NCBI GenBank assembly: GCA_963766935.1
Contig: CAVYBY010000007.1
Location: forward strand, 1 to 64,000
Length of the DNA stretch: 64,000 bases
Direction: 5' to 3'
Source: CAVYBY01 sp963766935
GTDB taxonomy: Bacteria > Actinomycetota > UBA4738 > HRBIN12
Of this stretch, positions 32,496 to 41,111 are shown in pieces; position 1 is the first letter of the stretch, and the number at the start of each line of letters is the position of its first letter. The notes beneath the pieces were generated by a model, which made no database searches, was not told the DNA's origin, and saw only the letters and a program-made list of their open reading frames with translations. Made by a program: the position numbers and the translations under genes.

Positions 32496-33947
32496 TCAGT
32501 CGGCCAGGTTCACGTAGACCGACTTGCGCTCGAGGAAGTCCTCGACGCCCTCCTTGCCCAGCTCCCGGCCGATCCCGGACTGCTTGTAGCCGCCCCAGGG
32601 CATCTCGGTCGGCGCCGGCTGCGTGTCGTTGATCCACACGATGCCGGACCGCAGGGCCCGGGCCGTCGTGAGCGCCTTCTTGATGTCGTTGGTCCACACC
32701 GCCGCCGCGAGGCCGTACTCGTTGTCGTTCGACATCGCGACGACGTCCTCGACGGTCGTGAAGGGGATGACGGACATGACCGGGCCGAAGATCTCCTCGC
32801 GCGCGATCGTCGCCGAGTTGTCGACGTCGGCGAAGACGGTCGGCGGCACGAAGTAGCCGTTGGCCAGCTTCGGGTCCGACGGCAGCTCGCCCTGCGCGGC
32901 GAGCTTCGCCTCTGTTTCGCCGATCTCGATGTACCGGGCGACGCGCTCCTGCTGCTCGCGGGAGACGAGCGGGCCCATGGTCGTCGACTCGTCGAGGCCG
33001 GCGCCGAGCTTCACGGACCGGGCGCGCTCGACGATCGCACCGAGCGCGTCGTCGTAGATCGCGCGGTCGACGAAGACCCGCGACCCGGCCGAGCAGATCT
33101 CGCCCTGGTTCCAGAAGACCCCGTTGGCCGACCCCTCGACCGCGGCCTCGAAGTCGGCATCGGCGAAGACGATGTTCGGCGACTTCCCGCCGAGCTCGAG
33201 CGTCACGCGCTTCAGCGTGTCCGCCCCGCTCCGCATGATCATCTTCCCCACCTCGCGAGACCCGGTGAAGCTGACCTTGTCGACGCCGGGGTGCGCCACG
33301 AGCGGGGCCCCGGCCGTTTCGCCGAATCCCGTCAGCACGTGCAGGACGCCCTTGGGCAGACCCGCCTCTTCGAGAATCTTCGGAATCTCCAGACAGGTGA
33401 GCGGCGTCTGCTCCGGCGGCTTGAGGATGAAACAGCATCCCGCGGCGAGCGCGGCCGCGAGCTTCTGCGACGCCATCGCCATGGGGTAGTTCCACGGCGT
33501 GATCCCGACGGCGACTCCCATGGGCTCCTTCCAGACCATGAACATCGCGTCGGCCTCGCCCTGGTGGACGTCGCCGTCGATCTTCGTGGCCCAGCCCCCG
33601 TAGTACTCGTACATGAAGGCGATCTCGATCAGGTCTTCGCGCGCCTCGCCGATGGGCTTGCCCGAGTCGCGCGACTCCAGCGTGGCAAGACGCTCCGACT
33701 CGCGACGGACGATCTCGGCCGCACGAAGGAGGATCCGTCCGCGTTCGCGCGAGGGCATGCCGGGCCACCACGTCCCCTCGTCGAAGGTTCGCCGGGCGGC
33801 GGCGACCGCCGCGTCGACGTCGGCGGGCTTCGAGTCGGGCGCGGTCGCGATGACCTCACCGGTCGAAGGGTCGAAGACGTCGAAGCGCGACCCGTCGGCC
33901 GCGTCGACCCAGTTGCCGTCCACGTAGTTCTGCAGAGCGTCTGCCAT
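32496..33947 (-). CDS. Betaine-aldehyde-dehydrogenase-like aldehyde dehydrogenase
   Basis: This 483-residue enzyme has the catalytic cysteine in NQGEICSAGSR, the base in VTLELGGKSPN and ITPWNYP. The FWNQGEICSAGSR context is usual in BetB-type betaine-aldehyde dehydrogenases and gamma-aminobutyraldehyde dehydrogenases. ATG 33947 has AAGGAG seven bases upstream. It is co-oriented with potA. Betaine aldehyde (with the GMC enzyme) or an aminoaldehyde (with the Pot transporter) are the two leading substrates. Confidence 0.9.
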   Translation of the reverse strand: MADALQNYVDGNWVDAADGSRFDVFDPSTGEVIATAPDSKPADVDAAVAAARRTFDEGTWWPGMPSRERGRILLRAAEIVRRESERLATLESRDSGKPIGEAREDLIEIAFMYEYYGGWATKIDGDVHQGEADAMFMVWKEPMGVAVGITPWNYPMAMASQKLAAALAAGCCFILKPPEQTPLTCLEIPKILEEAGLPKGVLHVLTGFGETAGAPLVAHPGVDKVSFTGSREVGKMIMRSGADTLKRVTLELGGKSPNIVFADADFEAAVEGSANGVFWNQGEICSAGSRVFVDRAIYDDALGAIVERARSVKLGAGLDESTTMGPLVSREQQERVARYIEIGETEAKLAAQGELPSDPKLANGYFVPPTVFADVDNSATIAREEIFGPVMSVIPFTTVEDVVAMSNDNEYGLAAAVWTNDIKKALTTARALRSGIVWINDTQPAPTEMPWGGYKQSGIGRELGKEGVEDFLERKSVYVNLAD

Positions 33948-34040
33948 GGGTTTCTCCTTCGAAAGCGGTTGGATCGGCCGGGTACTCCTGAAGCTCACAG
34001 GAAGATCTGAGGGTATCGCCCCGGCGCGCGGGGCGCACTG

Positions 34041-34853
34041 CTACGACCGAGCGGGCGGTCGCTGCGCGAGACCCCACGCATCGGCGCCACCGTCGACCAC
34101 GACCGTGGTGCCGGTGATGTATCCGCCGCCGGCCGACGCGAGAAACGCGATGGTCGCGGCCACCTCATCCGCGGAGCCGGCGCGTCCGGCCGGGACCTCC
34201 GCGGCCAGCTCGCCGACGAGATCCGGACCGCCGTACTGCGCGAGCCCTTCGGTGTCGATCAGCCCGCACGAGACGCATACGGCCCGGATCCCGTACTTCG
34301 ACCACTCCAGCGCGATCCCGGCTGCGAAGGTCTCGAGCGCGGAGCGCGCCATCGACGAGTGCACCATCCCCGGGATCCCGCGGCGTGGGCTCAGGCCGAC
34401 GAACGCGACGAATCCGCCCCGGTTCGGGATCATCCACCGGGCCGCGACCTGCTGCGTGAGGTACCACGGCGCGTCGACGTTCAGGCGGTGGACGGCGCGC
34501 ATCCCCTTCAGCGAGGTCTGCTCCAGCGGAGCCGAGAACTGCCCGCCCGCGTTGTTCACCAGCACGTCGACCGCGGGCCAGCGTCCGGAGACCGCGTCGA
34601 GAAAGGCGTCGACCTGCTCGGGCTCACGAACGTCGCACGGTGCCGCGAGCACGTCTCGCCCTGCCTCCTCCAGCTCGGCCCGCACCGCCTCCAGCGGCTC
34701 GGACCGCCGGCCGCAGATCGCGACGCTCGCTCCCGTCCGGGAGAGCTCGCGGGCCGTCGCTCGGCCGATGCCGGTGCCACCCCCCGTGACGATCGCCACG
34801 CGACCGGCATTCGCGTCGTCTCGCAGCGGCGATCGGAACGGCTGCTCTACCAT
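34041..34853 (-). CDS. SDR oxidoreductase, trans-2-enoyl-CoA reductase-like, lacking YxxxK
   Basis: This 270-residue short-chain dehydrogenase has TGGGTGIG (23-30) for cofactor binding and NNAG (100-103). At the active-site helix it reads VHSSMARSALE (164 onward) instead of YxxxK. The downstream LEWSKYGIRAVCVSCGLIDTEGLAQYG resembles peroxisomal trans-2-enoyl-CoA reductase relatives, which have similar H.(G/S)(A/M)AR sequences. Cofactor is likely NADPH because of CGRRSE after beta 2. Its start lies ten bases from the divergent hydrolase start. Confidence 0.8.
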   Translation of the reverse strand: MVEQPFRSPLRDDANAGRVAIVTGGGTGIGRATARELSRTGASVAICGRRSEPLEAVRAELEEAGRDVLAAPCDVREPEQVDAFLDAVSGRWPAVDVLVNNAGGQFSAPLEQTSLKGMRAVHRLNVDAPWYLTQQVAARWMIPNRGGFVAFVGLSPRRGIPGMVHSSMARSALETFAAGIALEWSKYGIRAVCVSCGLIDTEGLAQYGGPDLVGELAAEVPAGRAGSADEVAATIAFLASAGGGYITGTTVVVDGGADAWGLAQRPPARS

Positions 34854-34863
34854 GCGCCGCAGT

Positions 34864-35745
34864 ATGGCCGAGGAGCTGCTGCCCGGACATCGGCGAGACG
34901 TCGAGGGCGCCGGTGGCGTTCGCCTGTCGGTGAGGGATGTCGAGGGCCCGTCGCCCGGCGCGCCGGCGCTGCTGCTGCACCACGGGCTCGCCTCGTCGCA
35001 GCGGATCTGGGACCTCATGCTCGCGCCGCTGTCGGCTCGCTTTCGCATCGTCACCTATGACGCGCGCGGCCACGGGCTGAGCGAGAAGCCGGCGAGCGGC
35101 TTCGGATTCGACCACGTCGTCGAGGACCTGCTCGCGGTCGTGCGCGCGACCCGGCTTCGGCGCCCGGTCGTGGTCGGGCACTCGTGGGGAGCGTCGGTGG
35201 CCCTCGCCGCCGTGGCCCGGCACCCCCGGTCGCTTGCCGGCGCCGTGCTCGTCGACGGTGGCCTCGTGTCGCTTGCCTCTGACGGCGCCACCTGGGCCGA
35301 GACGAAAGCGCGGCTCGCCCCGCCGCCGCTCGCGGGGATGCCGCTCGAGGAGTTCCTTGGGCACGTGCGCCGGCACCTCGGCGCCGACCTCGACGTCACG
35401 CCGGAGATCGAGGCGGTCACCCGGTCGCTCGTTCGGGTGGACGGGAGGGGGGGCATCCATCCGCGGCTGTCCCGCGCCAACCATTTCCGAATCCTGCATG
35501 CCATTTGGCGTCAGAACCCGGCCGCGCTCCTGCCCTCGCTCCGAACCCCGGCACTCGCGATCCTCGCAACCGGCGACGGCCCGCCCACCGCCTGGGCCCG
35601 CCGGATCGCCGCCGAGGCGAAGCGCGCCGCGCCGGACGGGCTGCTGCGCGTGTCGTTCATGCGAGGGATCCACGATCTCCCGCTGCAGCACCCGGCAGAC
35701 CTGGCGCGAGGGATCGAACGTTTCGCGTCCGAGATCGTAGGCTGA
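34864..35745 (+). CDS. Alpha/beta-hydrolase
   Basis: This 293-residue alpha/beta-hydrolase has the oxyanion-hole HHGLASS, the nucleophile elbow GHSWGAS and a late GIHDLPLQHP histidine. A variable cap lies at about residues 150-210. The substrate cannot be told; esterase, lactonase or dehalogenase-type hydrolysis are possible. ATG 34864 is preferred (MAEELLPGH); an upstream in-frame ATG at 34852 would make its start overlap that of the SDR on the other strand. The next gene follows five bases after the stop. Confidence 0.85.
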   Translation: MAEELLPGHRRDVEGAGGVRLSVRDVEGPSPGAPALLLHHGLASSQRIWDLMLAPLSARFRIVTYDARGHGLSEKPASGFGFDHVVEDLLAVVRATRLRRPVVVGHSWGASVALAAVARHPRSLAGAVLVDGGLVSLASDGATWAETKARLAPPPLAGMPLEEFLGHVRRHLGADLDVTPEIEAVTRSLVRVDGRGGIHPRLSRANHFRILHAIWRQNPAALLPSLRTPALAILATGDGPPTAWARRIAAEAKRAAPDGLLRVSFMRGIHDLPLQHPADLARGIERFASEIVG

Positions 35746-35750
35746 GACAG

Positions 35751-35957
35751 ATGGGCTGGTTCATCCTGATCCTGCTGCTGCTCGCCGCCGCATTCGGCAT
35801 CCTCGCGGCGGTGGTGAAGGTGGTCGCGTTCATCGTGCTCACCATCCTGCTCACCATCGCCGTGCTGGTGGCGATTGCCTGGTACGTGCTCAAACACCAG
35901 ATGCGGCGGATCGGCAGCCAGCTGACGACGCCACCGGGTCGCGACGACCGCTACTGA
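35751..35957 (+). CDS. Small two-helix membrane protein
   Basis: This 68-residue protein is almost entirely hydrophobic in residues 3-47 (two helices separated around VVKVV), then has a short basic tail ending in PPGRDDRY. It lies five bases after the hydrolase stop in the same direction, so it is probably co-transcribed. I recognise no family. Its codon usage matches its neighbours, which supports a real gene. Confidence 0.6.
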   Translation: MGWFILILLLLAAAFGILAAVVKVVAFIVLTILLTIAVLVAIAWYVLKHQMRRIGSQLTTPPGRDDRY

Positions 35958-36024
35958 GCCGCCGGGCCTCGCCGCGGTCCTCGACGAGCTTCTCGCGGCC
36001 GCAGATTCCGCTCGCATCCCCGGG

Positions 36025-36690
36025 ATGGCACGCGTGGGGATCCGCGTCGAGCGCGCGCTGGGCGTGAGCCTCCCCTCGATCCGGAAGATCGCGCGGCGCC
36101 TCGGAACGGATCACCGGCTGGCGCTCGGACTGTGGCGGTCCGGGGTGCACGAAGCGCGAATCCTCGCGACGCTCGTGGCCGATCCGGCAGCCATGACGGC
36201 GGCCGAGGCCGACCGGTGGGTTCGGGACATCGACTCCTGGGACGTGGGGGACGCCGCGGCGGACTTGTTCTGGGCGCTCCCGGGACGAGAGGAGCGGATC
36301 CGCGCCTGGGCGAGACGCCCGGAGGGATTCGTCCGGCGTGCGGCGTTCGCGATGATCGCGCGCCGCGCCGTCTCGGATCGTGATGCGTCCGACGCGGCCT
36401 TCCGCCGGTACCTGCCGCTCATCGAACGCGGCGCACTCGACGACCGCAACGAGGTGAAGAAGGGCGTGAACTGGGCGCTGCGCCAGATCGGGAAACGGAA
36501 CCGGGCGCTGAACGAGGCCGCGGCCGGGACGGCCGCCCGGCTCATCGAGCTCGACTCCCGAAGTGCTCGCTGGGTCGGACGCGACGCGCTTCGCGAACTG
36601 AAGAGCGAAGCGGTGCAAGAGCGGCTGCGTTCGTCTGCGCGTTCTGGAGCCGGGGCGGGCGGACACCCGCCCCGGCCGAGAACGAGGTAA
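36025..36690 (+). CDS. DNA alkylation repair (AlkD-like) HEAT-repeat protein, start uncertain
   Basis: From ATG 36025 the product is 221 residues and matches the AlkD-like family: MARVGIRVERALGVSLPSIRKIARRLG, GIHEAR-type GVHEARILATLV, then DSWDVGDAAADLFW and DDRNEVKKGVNWALRQIGKRN. The family removes alkylated bases or is a structural HEAT-repeat relative. The frame stays open upstream to 35926 and encodes LAAVLDELLAAADSARIPG, which also fits the family, yet contains no ATG, GTG, TTG or CTG. The true start is therefore unresolved. The last codons contain a strong hairpin. Confidence 0.8.
   Translation: MARVGIRVERALGVSLPSIRKIARRLGTDHRLALGLWRSGVHEARILATLVADPAAMTAAEADRWVRDIDSWDVGDAAADLFWALPGREERIRAWARRPEGFVRRAAFAMIARRAVSDRDASDAAFRRYLPLIERGALDDRNEVKKGVNWALRQIGKRNRALNEAAAGTAARLIELDSRSARWVGRDALRELKSEAVQERLRSSARSGAGAGGHPPRPRTR
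36649..36676. terminator. Strong hairpin embedded in the 3' end of the AlkD-like gene
   Basis: GCCGGGGCGGG (36649-36659) pairs with CCCGCCCCGGC (36666-36676) over a six-base loop, eleven base pairs. It lies inside the last codons of the plus-strand gene and just before the convergent MMPL stop, so it can serve both transcripts. No T-tract. Confidence 0.55.
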
Positions 36691-38994
36691 CTACTCCGAT
36701 CCGTGCTCGCCGGCCTGAACGAGCTCGGCCGGCGTATCGGGGATGGAGACCATCTCCGGCTCGTGACCCTCGACGTTCAGCTTCGGGAGCCACTCGAGCC
36801 ACGACGGCAGGTACCAGTTCCAGTCACCGAGCAGGCGCATCCCCGCCGGGACCAGCAGCGTCCGGACGATCGTCGCATCCATGAAGACGGCGACGGCCAG
36901 GCCGAAGCCCATCTGCTGGAGCGGTCCCAGGCGTCCCGAGGCGAACCCGGTGAAGACCACCACCATGATCAGGGCCGCTCCGGTGATGATCCCGGCCGTT
37001 GTTCGCAGGCCGTAGGCGACGGCCTCGGTGTTGACGTGGGTCTTGTCGTACTCCTCCCGGATCCTCGACAGGAGGAACACGTGGTAGTCCATCGACAACC
37101 CGAACAGGATCGAGAACAGGAACAACGGCAGCCACGCCTCGATCGCATCGCTTTGATGGAAGTCGAACCCGATCGCGTTGAAGAACCCGATCCCGACGCC
37201 CTTTTGGAAGACGAGCGTCACGGCGCCGTAGGCCGCGCCCACGGAGAGCAGGTTCATCAGGATCGCCTTGATCGGCAGGATCAGCGAACGGAACACGACC
37301 AGCAACAGCAGGAACGACAGACCGAGCACGAAGGCGAGCACGATCCACTGGTACGTGTCCGTCTGGTGGATGAAGTCGAAGTAGATCGCCGTGTTCCCAC
37401 CGACGAAGACCTCCACGTTCGGAACCGAGCCGAACGCCGCGGGAACCGCCGTGGACCGCAGCTGGTCGATCGCGTTGAACGCAGCGTCGTCCTGCGTCTC
37501 TCCCTTGAAGAAGGTCGAGATCTCGACCGACTTCCCGTCGGCCGATGTCGTCACGGTGGATTTCGGCGAGAGCGCCGGCATCGACGCGATCTCGGTCTGC
37601 AACGCCGAGATGGCCGCCGTGGCCTCGGAGCTCTGGACGTCGCCGGTCACGATGATCTGGGCCGGGTCGGTGAGCCCGCCGGCGAACTTCTGCTCGAGGG
37701 TGAGGAAGGCCGCCTTGGCGGGAACGTCGGGCAACTCGGCGATCGAGGTCGAGCTCCCCTTGTGCATCTGGAAGTAGAACGATCCCAGGACCCCCAGCAC
37801 GAGCACGCTCGCGACCAGGAACACCCACGGGCGCGCCATCACGCGGCGCGCGAGACGGTCCCAGAACCCCCCCGGGACGTCGTGCGGCGTGTCGAGCCTG
37901 GCCCGCTTTGACAGCCGCGGCCAGTTGATCCGGTCACCCAGCTTGGCCAGCAGGGCCGGCAGCAGCGTCATGGAACCCGCCAGCGACACCACGGTCACGA
38001 AGATGGCCCCGGCCGCGAGGGCCCGGAAGATCGTCGTGGGAATGATGAACATGCCGAGCAGCGCCAGCACCACCGTCATGCCGCTGAAGAAGACGGCGCG
38101 GTTCGCCGTCGCCCCCGCGGCCCCGATCGCCTCGAGGATCGCGAAGCCCTTCTTCCGCTCCTCCCGAACGCGGGAGACGATGAACAGGGAGTAGTCGATC
38201 CCGACCGCCAGCCCGATCATCGAGATGATGTTGGTGACGAACAGGTTGAACTCGACCAGCTGACCCACGAGCGCGACGATCCCGAGGGCGATTCCGATCG
38301 CGAGGATGGCCACGAGAATCGGAACCAGCGCGGCGATGACCGCGGCGAACACCACGACCAGCACGATGAGCGCGACGGCGATCCCGATTCCCTCGCCCTT
38401 GCGGGCGTCCTCCTCGGCGATCGTCGTGAAGTCGGCGTTCATCGCGGCCTGACCCGCCAGCTGGACCGTGTACCCGTCCTTCGCGTTGGCGGCCAGGAGG
38501 TCACGCAGATCCTCGACGATCGGGGTCCCGTCGTCGGTGAGGGGGACCGTGATGAGGGTCGCGCTCTTGTCGGTCGAGACGAGCCCGGCGGCCTGATCGG
38601 GGGCATTGGCAACCGCGTCGTAGTACGTCGTGGGCGGCGCCGCGGCGATGACCGCGCCGTCGGCGTCCTTCGCCCCGGCGAGTGCGCCCTGGAGCTCCTG
38701 CACGTAGGCCTTGAAGTCGGCGTCCTCGACGGTCGCCGCGTCGGACTCGACGATGACGTACTCGGTGTCCTTGATGTCCTTGCCGCCCTGATCCGGCGTG
38801 AACTGCGCGTCGATCAGGTCCTGAGCCTTGATCGACTCGGGACGGTTCGTGAACCGGATGTCGTTCGTGAGGACGCCGCTCAGCAGCGTGCTGGACATGG
38901 CCCCCATGAACACCAGCACCGCGACCCAGATCCCGATCGTGCGCCACGGGTGACGGCTGCTCGCGCGAGCGAGCGCTTCCGGATTCAGCTTCAT
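36691..38994 (-). CDS. MMPL-family RND-type transporter
   Basis: This 767-residue inner-membrane protein has the MMPL layout: one N-terminal helix, a periplasmic domain of about 150 residues, five to six helices, then the same pattern repeated (second half begins near the RPWVFLVASVLVL helix). GLAVGIDYSLFIVSRVREE in the first half and FGLSMDYHVFLLSRIREEY in the second are the paired proton-relay helices of the family. It probably exports lipids, drugs or siderophore-like compounds. It diverges from a TetR gene that likely represses it. Start ATG 38994. Confidence 0.92.
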   Translation of the reverse strand: MKLNPEALARASSRHPWRTIGIWVAVLVFMGAMSSTLLSGVLTNDIRFTNRPESIKAQDLIDAQFTPDQGGKDIKDTEYVIVESDAATVEDADFKAYVQELQGALAGAKDADGAVIAAAPPTTYYDAVANAPDQAAGLVSTDKSATLITVPLTDDGTPIVEDLRDLLAANAKDGYTVQLAGQAAMNADFTTIAEEDARKGEGIGIAVALIVLVVVFAAVIAALVPILVAILAIGIALGIVALVGQLVEFNLFVTNIISMIGLAVGIDYSLFIVSRVREERKKGFAILEAIGAAGATANRAVFFSGMTVVLALLGMFIIPTTIFRALAAGAIFVTVVSLAGSMTLLPALLAKLGDRINWPRLSKRARLDTPHDVPGGFWDRLARRVMARPWVFLVASVLVLGVLGSFYFQMHKGSSTSIAELPDVPAKAAFLTLEQKFAGGLTDPAQIIVTGDVQSSEATAAISALQTEIASMPALSPKSTVTTSADGKSVEISTFFKGETQDDAAFNAIDQLRSTAVPAAFGSVPNVEVFVGGNTAIYFDFIHQTDTYQWIVLAFVLGLSFLLLLVVFRSLILPIKAILMNLLSVGAAYGAVTLVFQKGVGIGFFNAIGFDFHQSDAIEAWLPLFLFSILFGLSMDYHVFLLSRIREEYDKTHVNTEAVAYGLRTTAGIITGAALIMVVVFTGFASGRLGPLQQMGFGLAVAVFMDATIVRTLLVPAGMRLLGDWNWYLPSWLEWLPKLNVEGHEPEMVSIPDTPAELVQAGEHGSE

Positions 38995-39054
38995 CGATCC
39001 CTACCCCCCTTTGATCGAAGCCGCTGTGGCTCCGCGAAGACGTACGATGTATGT

Positions 39055-39088
39055 TTACAGCGTACGGCAGTGTACACGTACACCGTAA
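39055..39088. promoter_or_regulatory. Candidate TetR operator between MMPL and TetR genes
   Basis: Nested symmetry: TTACAGCGTAC (39055-39065) opposes GTACACCGTAA (39078-39088) with two mismatches, and a perfect GTGTAC-AC-GTACAC palindrome occupies 39070-39083. This is the only dyad of note in the 161-base divergent gap. Binding would cover a TTTACA element (39054-39059) and could shut off both genes. Confidence 0.5.
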
Positions 39089-39155
39089 GGCGTCAACCCA
39101 AAGACGCCGGATCCCGGGATCGCCGGGACCCATCGACGATACAAAAGGATCGACG

Positions 39156-39827
39156 ATGACCCAACGGAAATCCGCGGCGAGGGAGCGTCTGTCTCGTGAA
39201 CGCATCGTGGCGGGTGCCCTGGCGATCATGGACCGGGAGGGTCTGGACGCCGTCTCGATGCGCCGGGTCGCACACGAGCTCGGTGTGGAGGCCATGTCCC
39301 TGTACAACCACATCGGGGACAAGGACGACCTGCTCGACGGCATCTGCGACATGGTCATGAGCGAGTTCCAGTTCCCGGAGCCGTCGCAGGACTGGGAGGA
39401 AATGGTCCGGGCGGGAGCGCGAGCCTGGCGCGACCTGCTCCGCTCGCACCCAGCGACGATCCGGCTGTTCGCCGAGCGGAAGAGACCGACGAGCAATGCC
39501 CGGGCGTTGCGGCCGATGGAATTCGCGCTCGGCGTGCTTCGGCAGACCGGTCTGAACGACGACGACACCGTGCAGGCGTTCCAAGCGTTCGGCGGCTACA
39601 TCCAGGGGTCGGTCATGATGGAGATGAACCCGCTGATCGGCGAGGACAAGACGGAGCACCGCAATGCACACCATCAGTTGGCGGACGAGCTCCCGCGCGA
39701 GGAGTTTCCCTGTCTCGTCGACGCGCTCCCCCGCCTCGACGCGTGCGACCCGGACGCGTTGTTCGAGTTCGGCCTCGATCTGATGATCGCCGGACTGCGC
39801 GCCCGGGCCGCGGCGCCGGCTTCCTAG
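39156..39827 (+). CDS. TetR-family transcriptional regulator
   Basis: This 223-residue regulator has the TetR helix-turn-helix DAVSMRRVAHELGVEAMSLYNHIGDKDDLLDG (about residues 30-62) and a variable all-helical ligand domain of the tetracycline-repressor C-terminal type. ATG 39156 follows AAAGGA by about seven bases. It is divergent from the MMPL transporter and is probably its repressor, relieved by a transported compound. The TAG stop shares CTAG with the stop of the DEAD-box helicase on the other strand. Confidence 0.93.
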   Translation: MTQRKSAARERLSRERIVAGALAIMDREGLDAVSMRRVAHELGVEAMSLYNHIGDKDDLLDGICDMVMSEFQFPEPSQDWEEMVRAGARAWRDLLRSHPATIRLFAERKRPTSNARALRPMEFALGVLRQTGLNDDDTVQAFQAFGGYIQGSVMMEMNPLIGEDKTEHRNAHHQLADELPREEFPCLVDALPRLDACDPDALFEFGLDLMIAGLRARAAAPAS

Positions 39828-41020
39828 CGGCGCCGGCGCGCGCGAAGCCCGCTGCGCTTTCCGCCGGCTCCCTTGCTGAAGACGATCCGCGGCGGGGCGA
39901 CCTTCATGCCCTCTTCCTCGAACTCCTCGTTGAGGTCGAGCCGCGCAGCCAGCCGGCTGACGTCGCCTTGCTGCTGCGGCGTCACCAGCACGATGCTCGT
40001 CCCGGTGCGCCCGGCCCTGGCCGTGCGGCCTGCTCGGTGCACGTACCCCTTGTCGTCCTGCGGCGGGTCGTAGCTGACGACGAGCGTCACCGAATCGAGA
40101 TCGAGGCCCCGCGCGGCGACGTCGGTCGCCACCAGCACGCCGACCTTCCCCGAGTCGAACCGCGACAGCGCCCGCTCGCGAGCCTGCTGGTTCATGTCGC
40201 CGTGCAGGGCGGCGACGGTCAGCCCCTCGCCTCGCAGCTGCCGGGCCAGCATGTCGACGGCACGCTTGGTGTTGACGAACACGAGCACGAGACCCTGCTC
40301 GGCCTGCACGAGCTGCATCAGCGTCGTGAGCTTGTCCTGAGCGGCCACCGGCAGGAAGCGGTGATCGGCCTCTTCGACGACCGAACGATCCTCGCCGGCC
40401 ACCTCGTGCAGCACCGCGTCCTTCGTGTAGGCGGTGGCGATCCGGCCGACCGCGCCGTCCAGGGTCGCGGAGAAGAACATCGTCTGTCGCTCCTTCGGCA
40501 GGCGGCGGACGATCCGGTCGACCTGGGGCTGGAACCCCATGTCGAGCATCCGGTCGGCCTCGTCGAGCACGAGAATCCGAATCCCGTCGAAACGAACGAG
40601 CCGCCGTTCGGCGAGGTCGTCCAGCCGCCCCGGCGTCGCGATCAGGACGTGCGCCTTGTCGACGCCCTCCGCCTGCTGGCGAACGTGCGTTCCGCCGTAG
40701 ACCGCCTTGACCCGCAGACCCTTGGCCTTGGCGATCTCGACGAAGTCGTCGCGAACCTGGACGCACAGCTCGCGCGTCGGCACGAGAACCAGCGCCCCAG
40801 GGCAGGGAGCTCCGGCATCGAGCCGCTCCACGATCGGGATCGCAAAGCCGAGGGTCTTGCCGGAGCCGGTCTTCGACCGGGCGAGCGTGTCCCTGCCGGA
40901 GCGGGCGTCGGCCATCACCATCGCCTGGATGGGGAACGGCATCACGATGCCGCGTTCGGCGAGCGCCTTCACGACCTCATCGGAGACACCCAGGTCGGTG
41001 AAGGTCGAAGGAGCATCCAC
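39824..41020 (-). CDS. DEAD-box ATP-dependent RNA helicase
   Basis: This 398-residue helicase core has Q-motif FPIQAMV, motif I SKTGSGKT, Ia PTRELC, Ib TPGR, II DEAD, III SAT, IV-V (LHGDMNQQARERAL, ATDVAARGLD) and VI HRAGRTARAG. A short basic tail (GGKRSGLRARRRR) replaces the long RNA-binding extensions of DeaD or DbpA. It should remodel structured RNA, for example during ribosome assembly or cold growth. Start GTG 41020; no operon partners. Confidence 0.94.
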   Translation of the reverse strand: MDAPSTFTDLGVSDEVVKALAERGIVMPFPIQAMVMADARSGRDTLARSKTGSGKTLGFAIPIVERLDAGAPCPGALVLVPTRELCVQVRDDFVEIAKAKGLRVKAVYGGTHVRQQAEGVDKAHVLIATPGRLDDLAERRLVRFDGIRILVLDEADRMLDMGFQPQVDRIVRRLPKERQTMFFSATLDGAVGRIATAYTKDAVLHEVAGEDRSVVEEADHRFLPVAAQDKLTTLMQLVQAEQGLVLVFVNTKRAVDMLARQLRGEGLTVAALHGDMNQQARERALSRFDSGKVGVLVATDVAARGLDLDSVTLVVSYDPPQDDKGYVHRAGRTARAGRTGTSIVLVTPQQQGDVSRLAARLDLNEEFEEEGMKVAPPRIVFSKGAGGKRSGLRARRRR

Positions 41021-41111
41021 GTCTCAGAGGCTACCGCCGAAACGCCTCTCGGAAAGCTCCCGCGGTGGGTAACCTCTCAGTCCCGAACGAATCCAACCGA
41101 CGGGAACGAGG

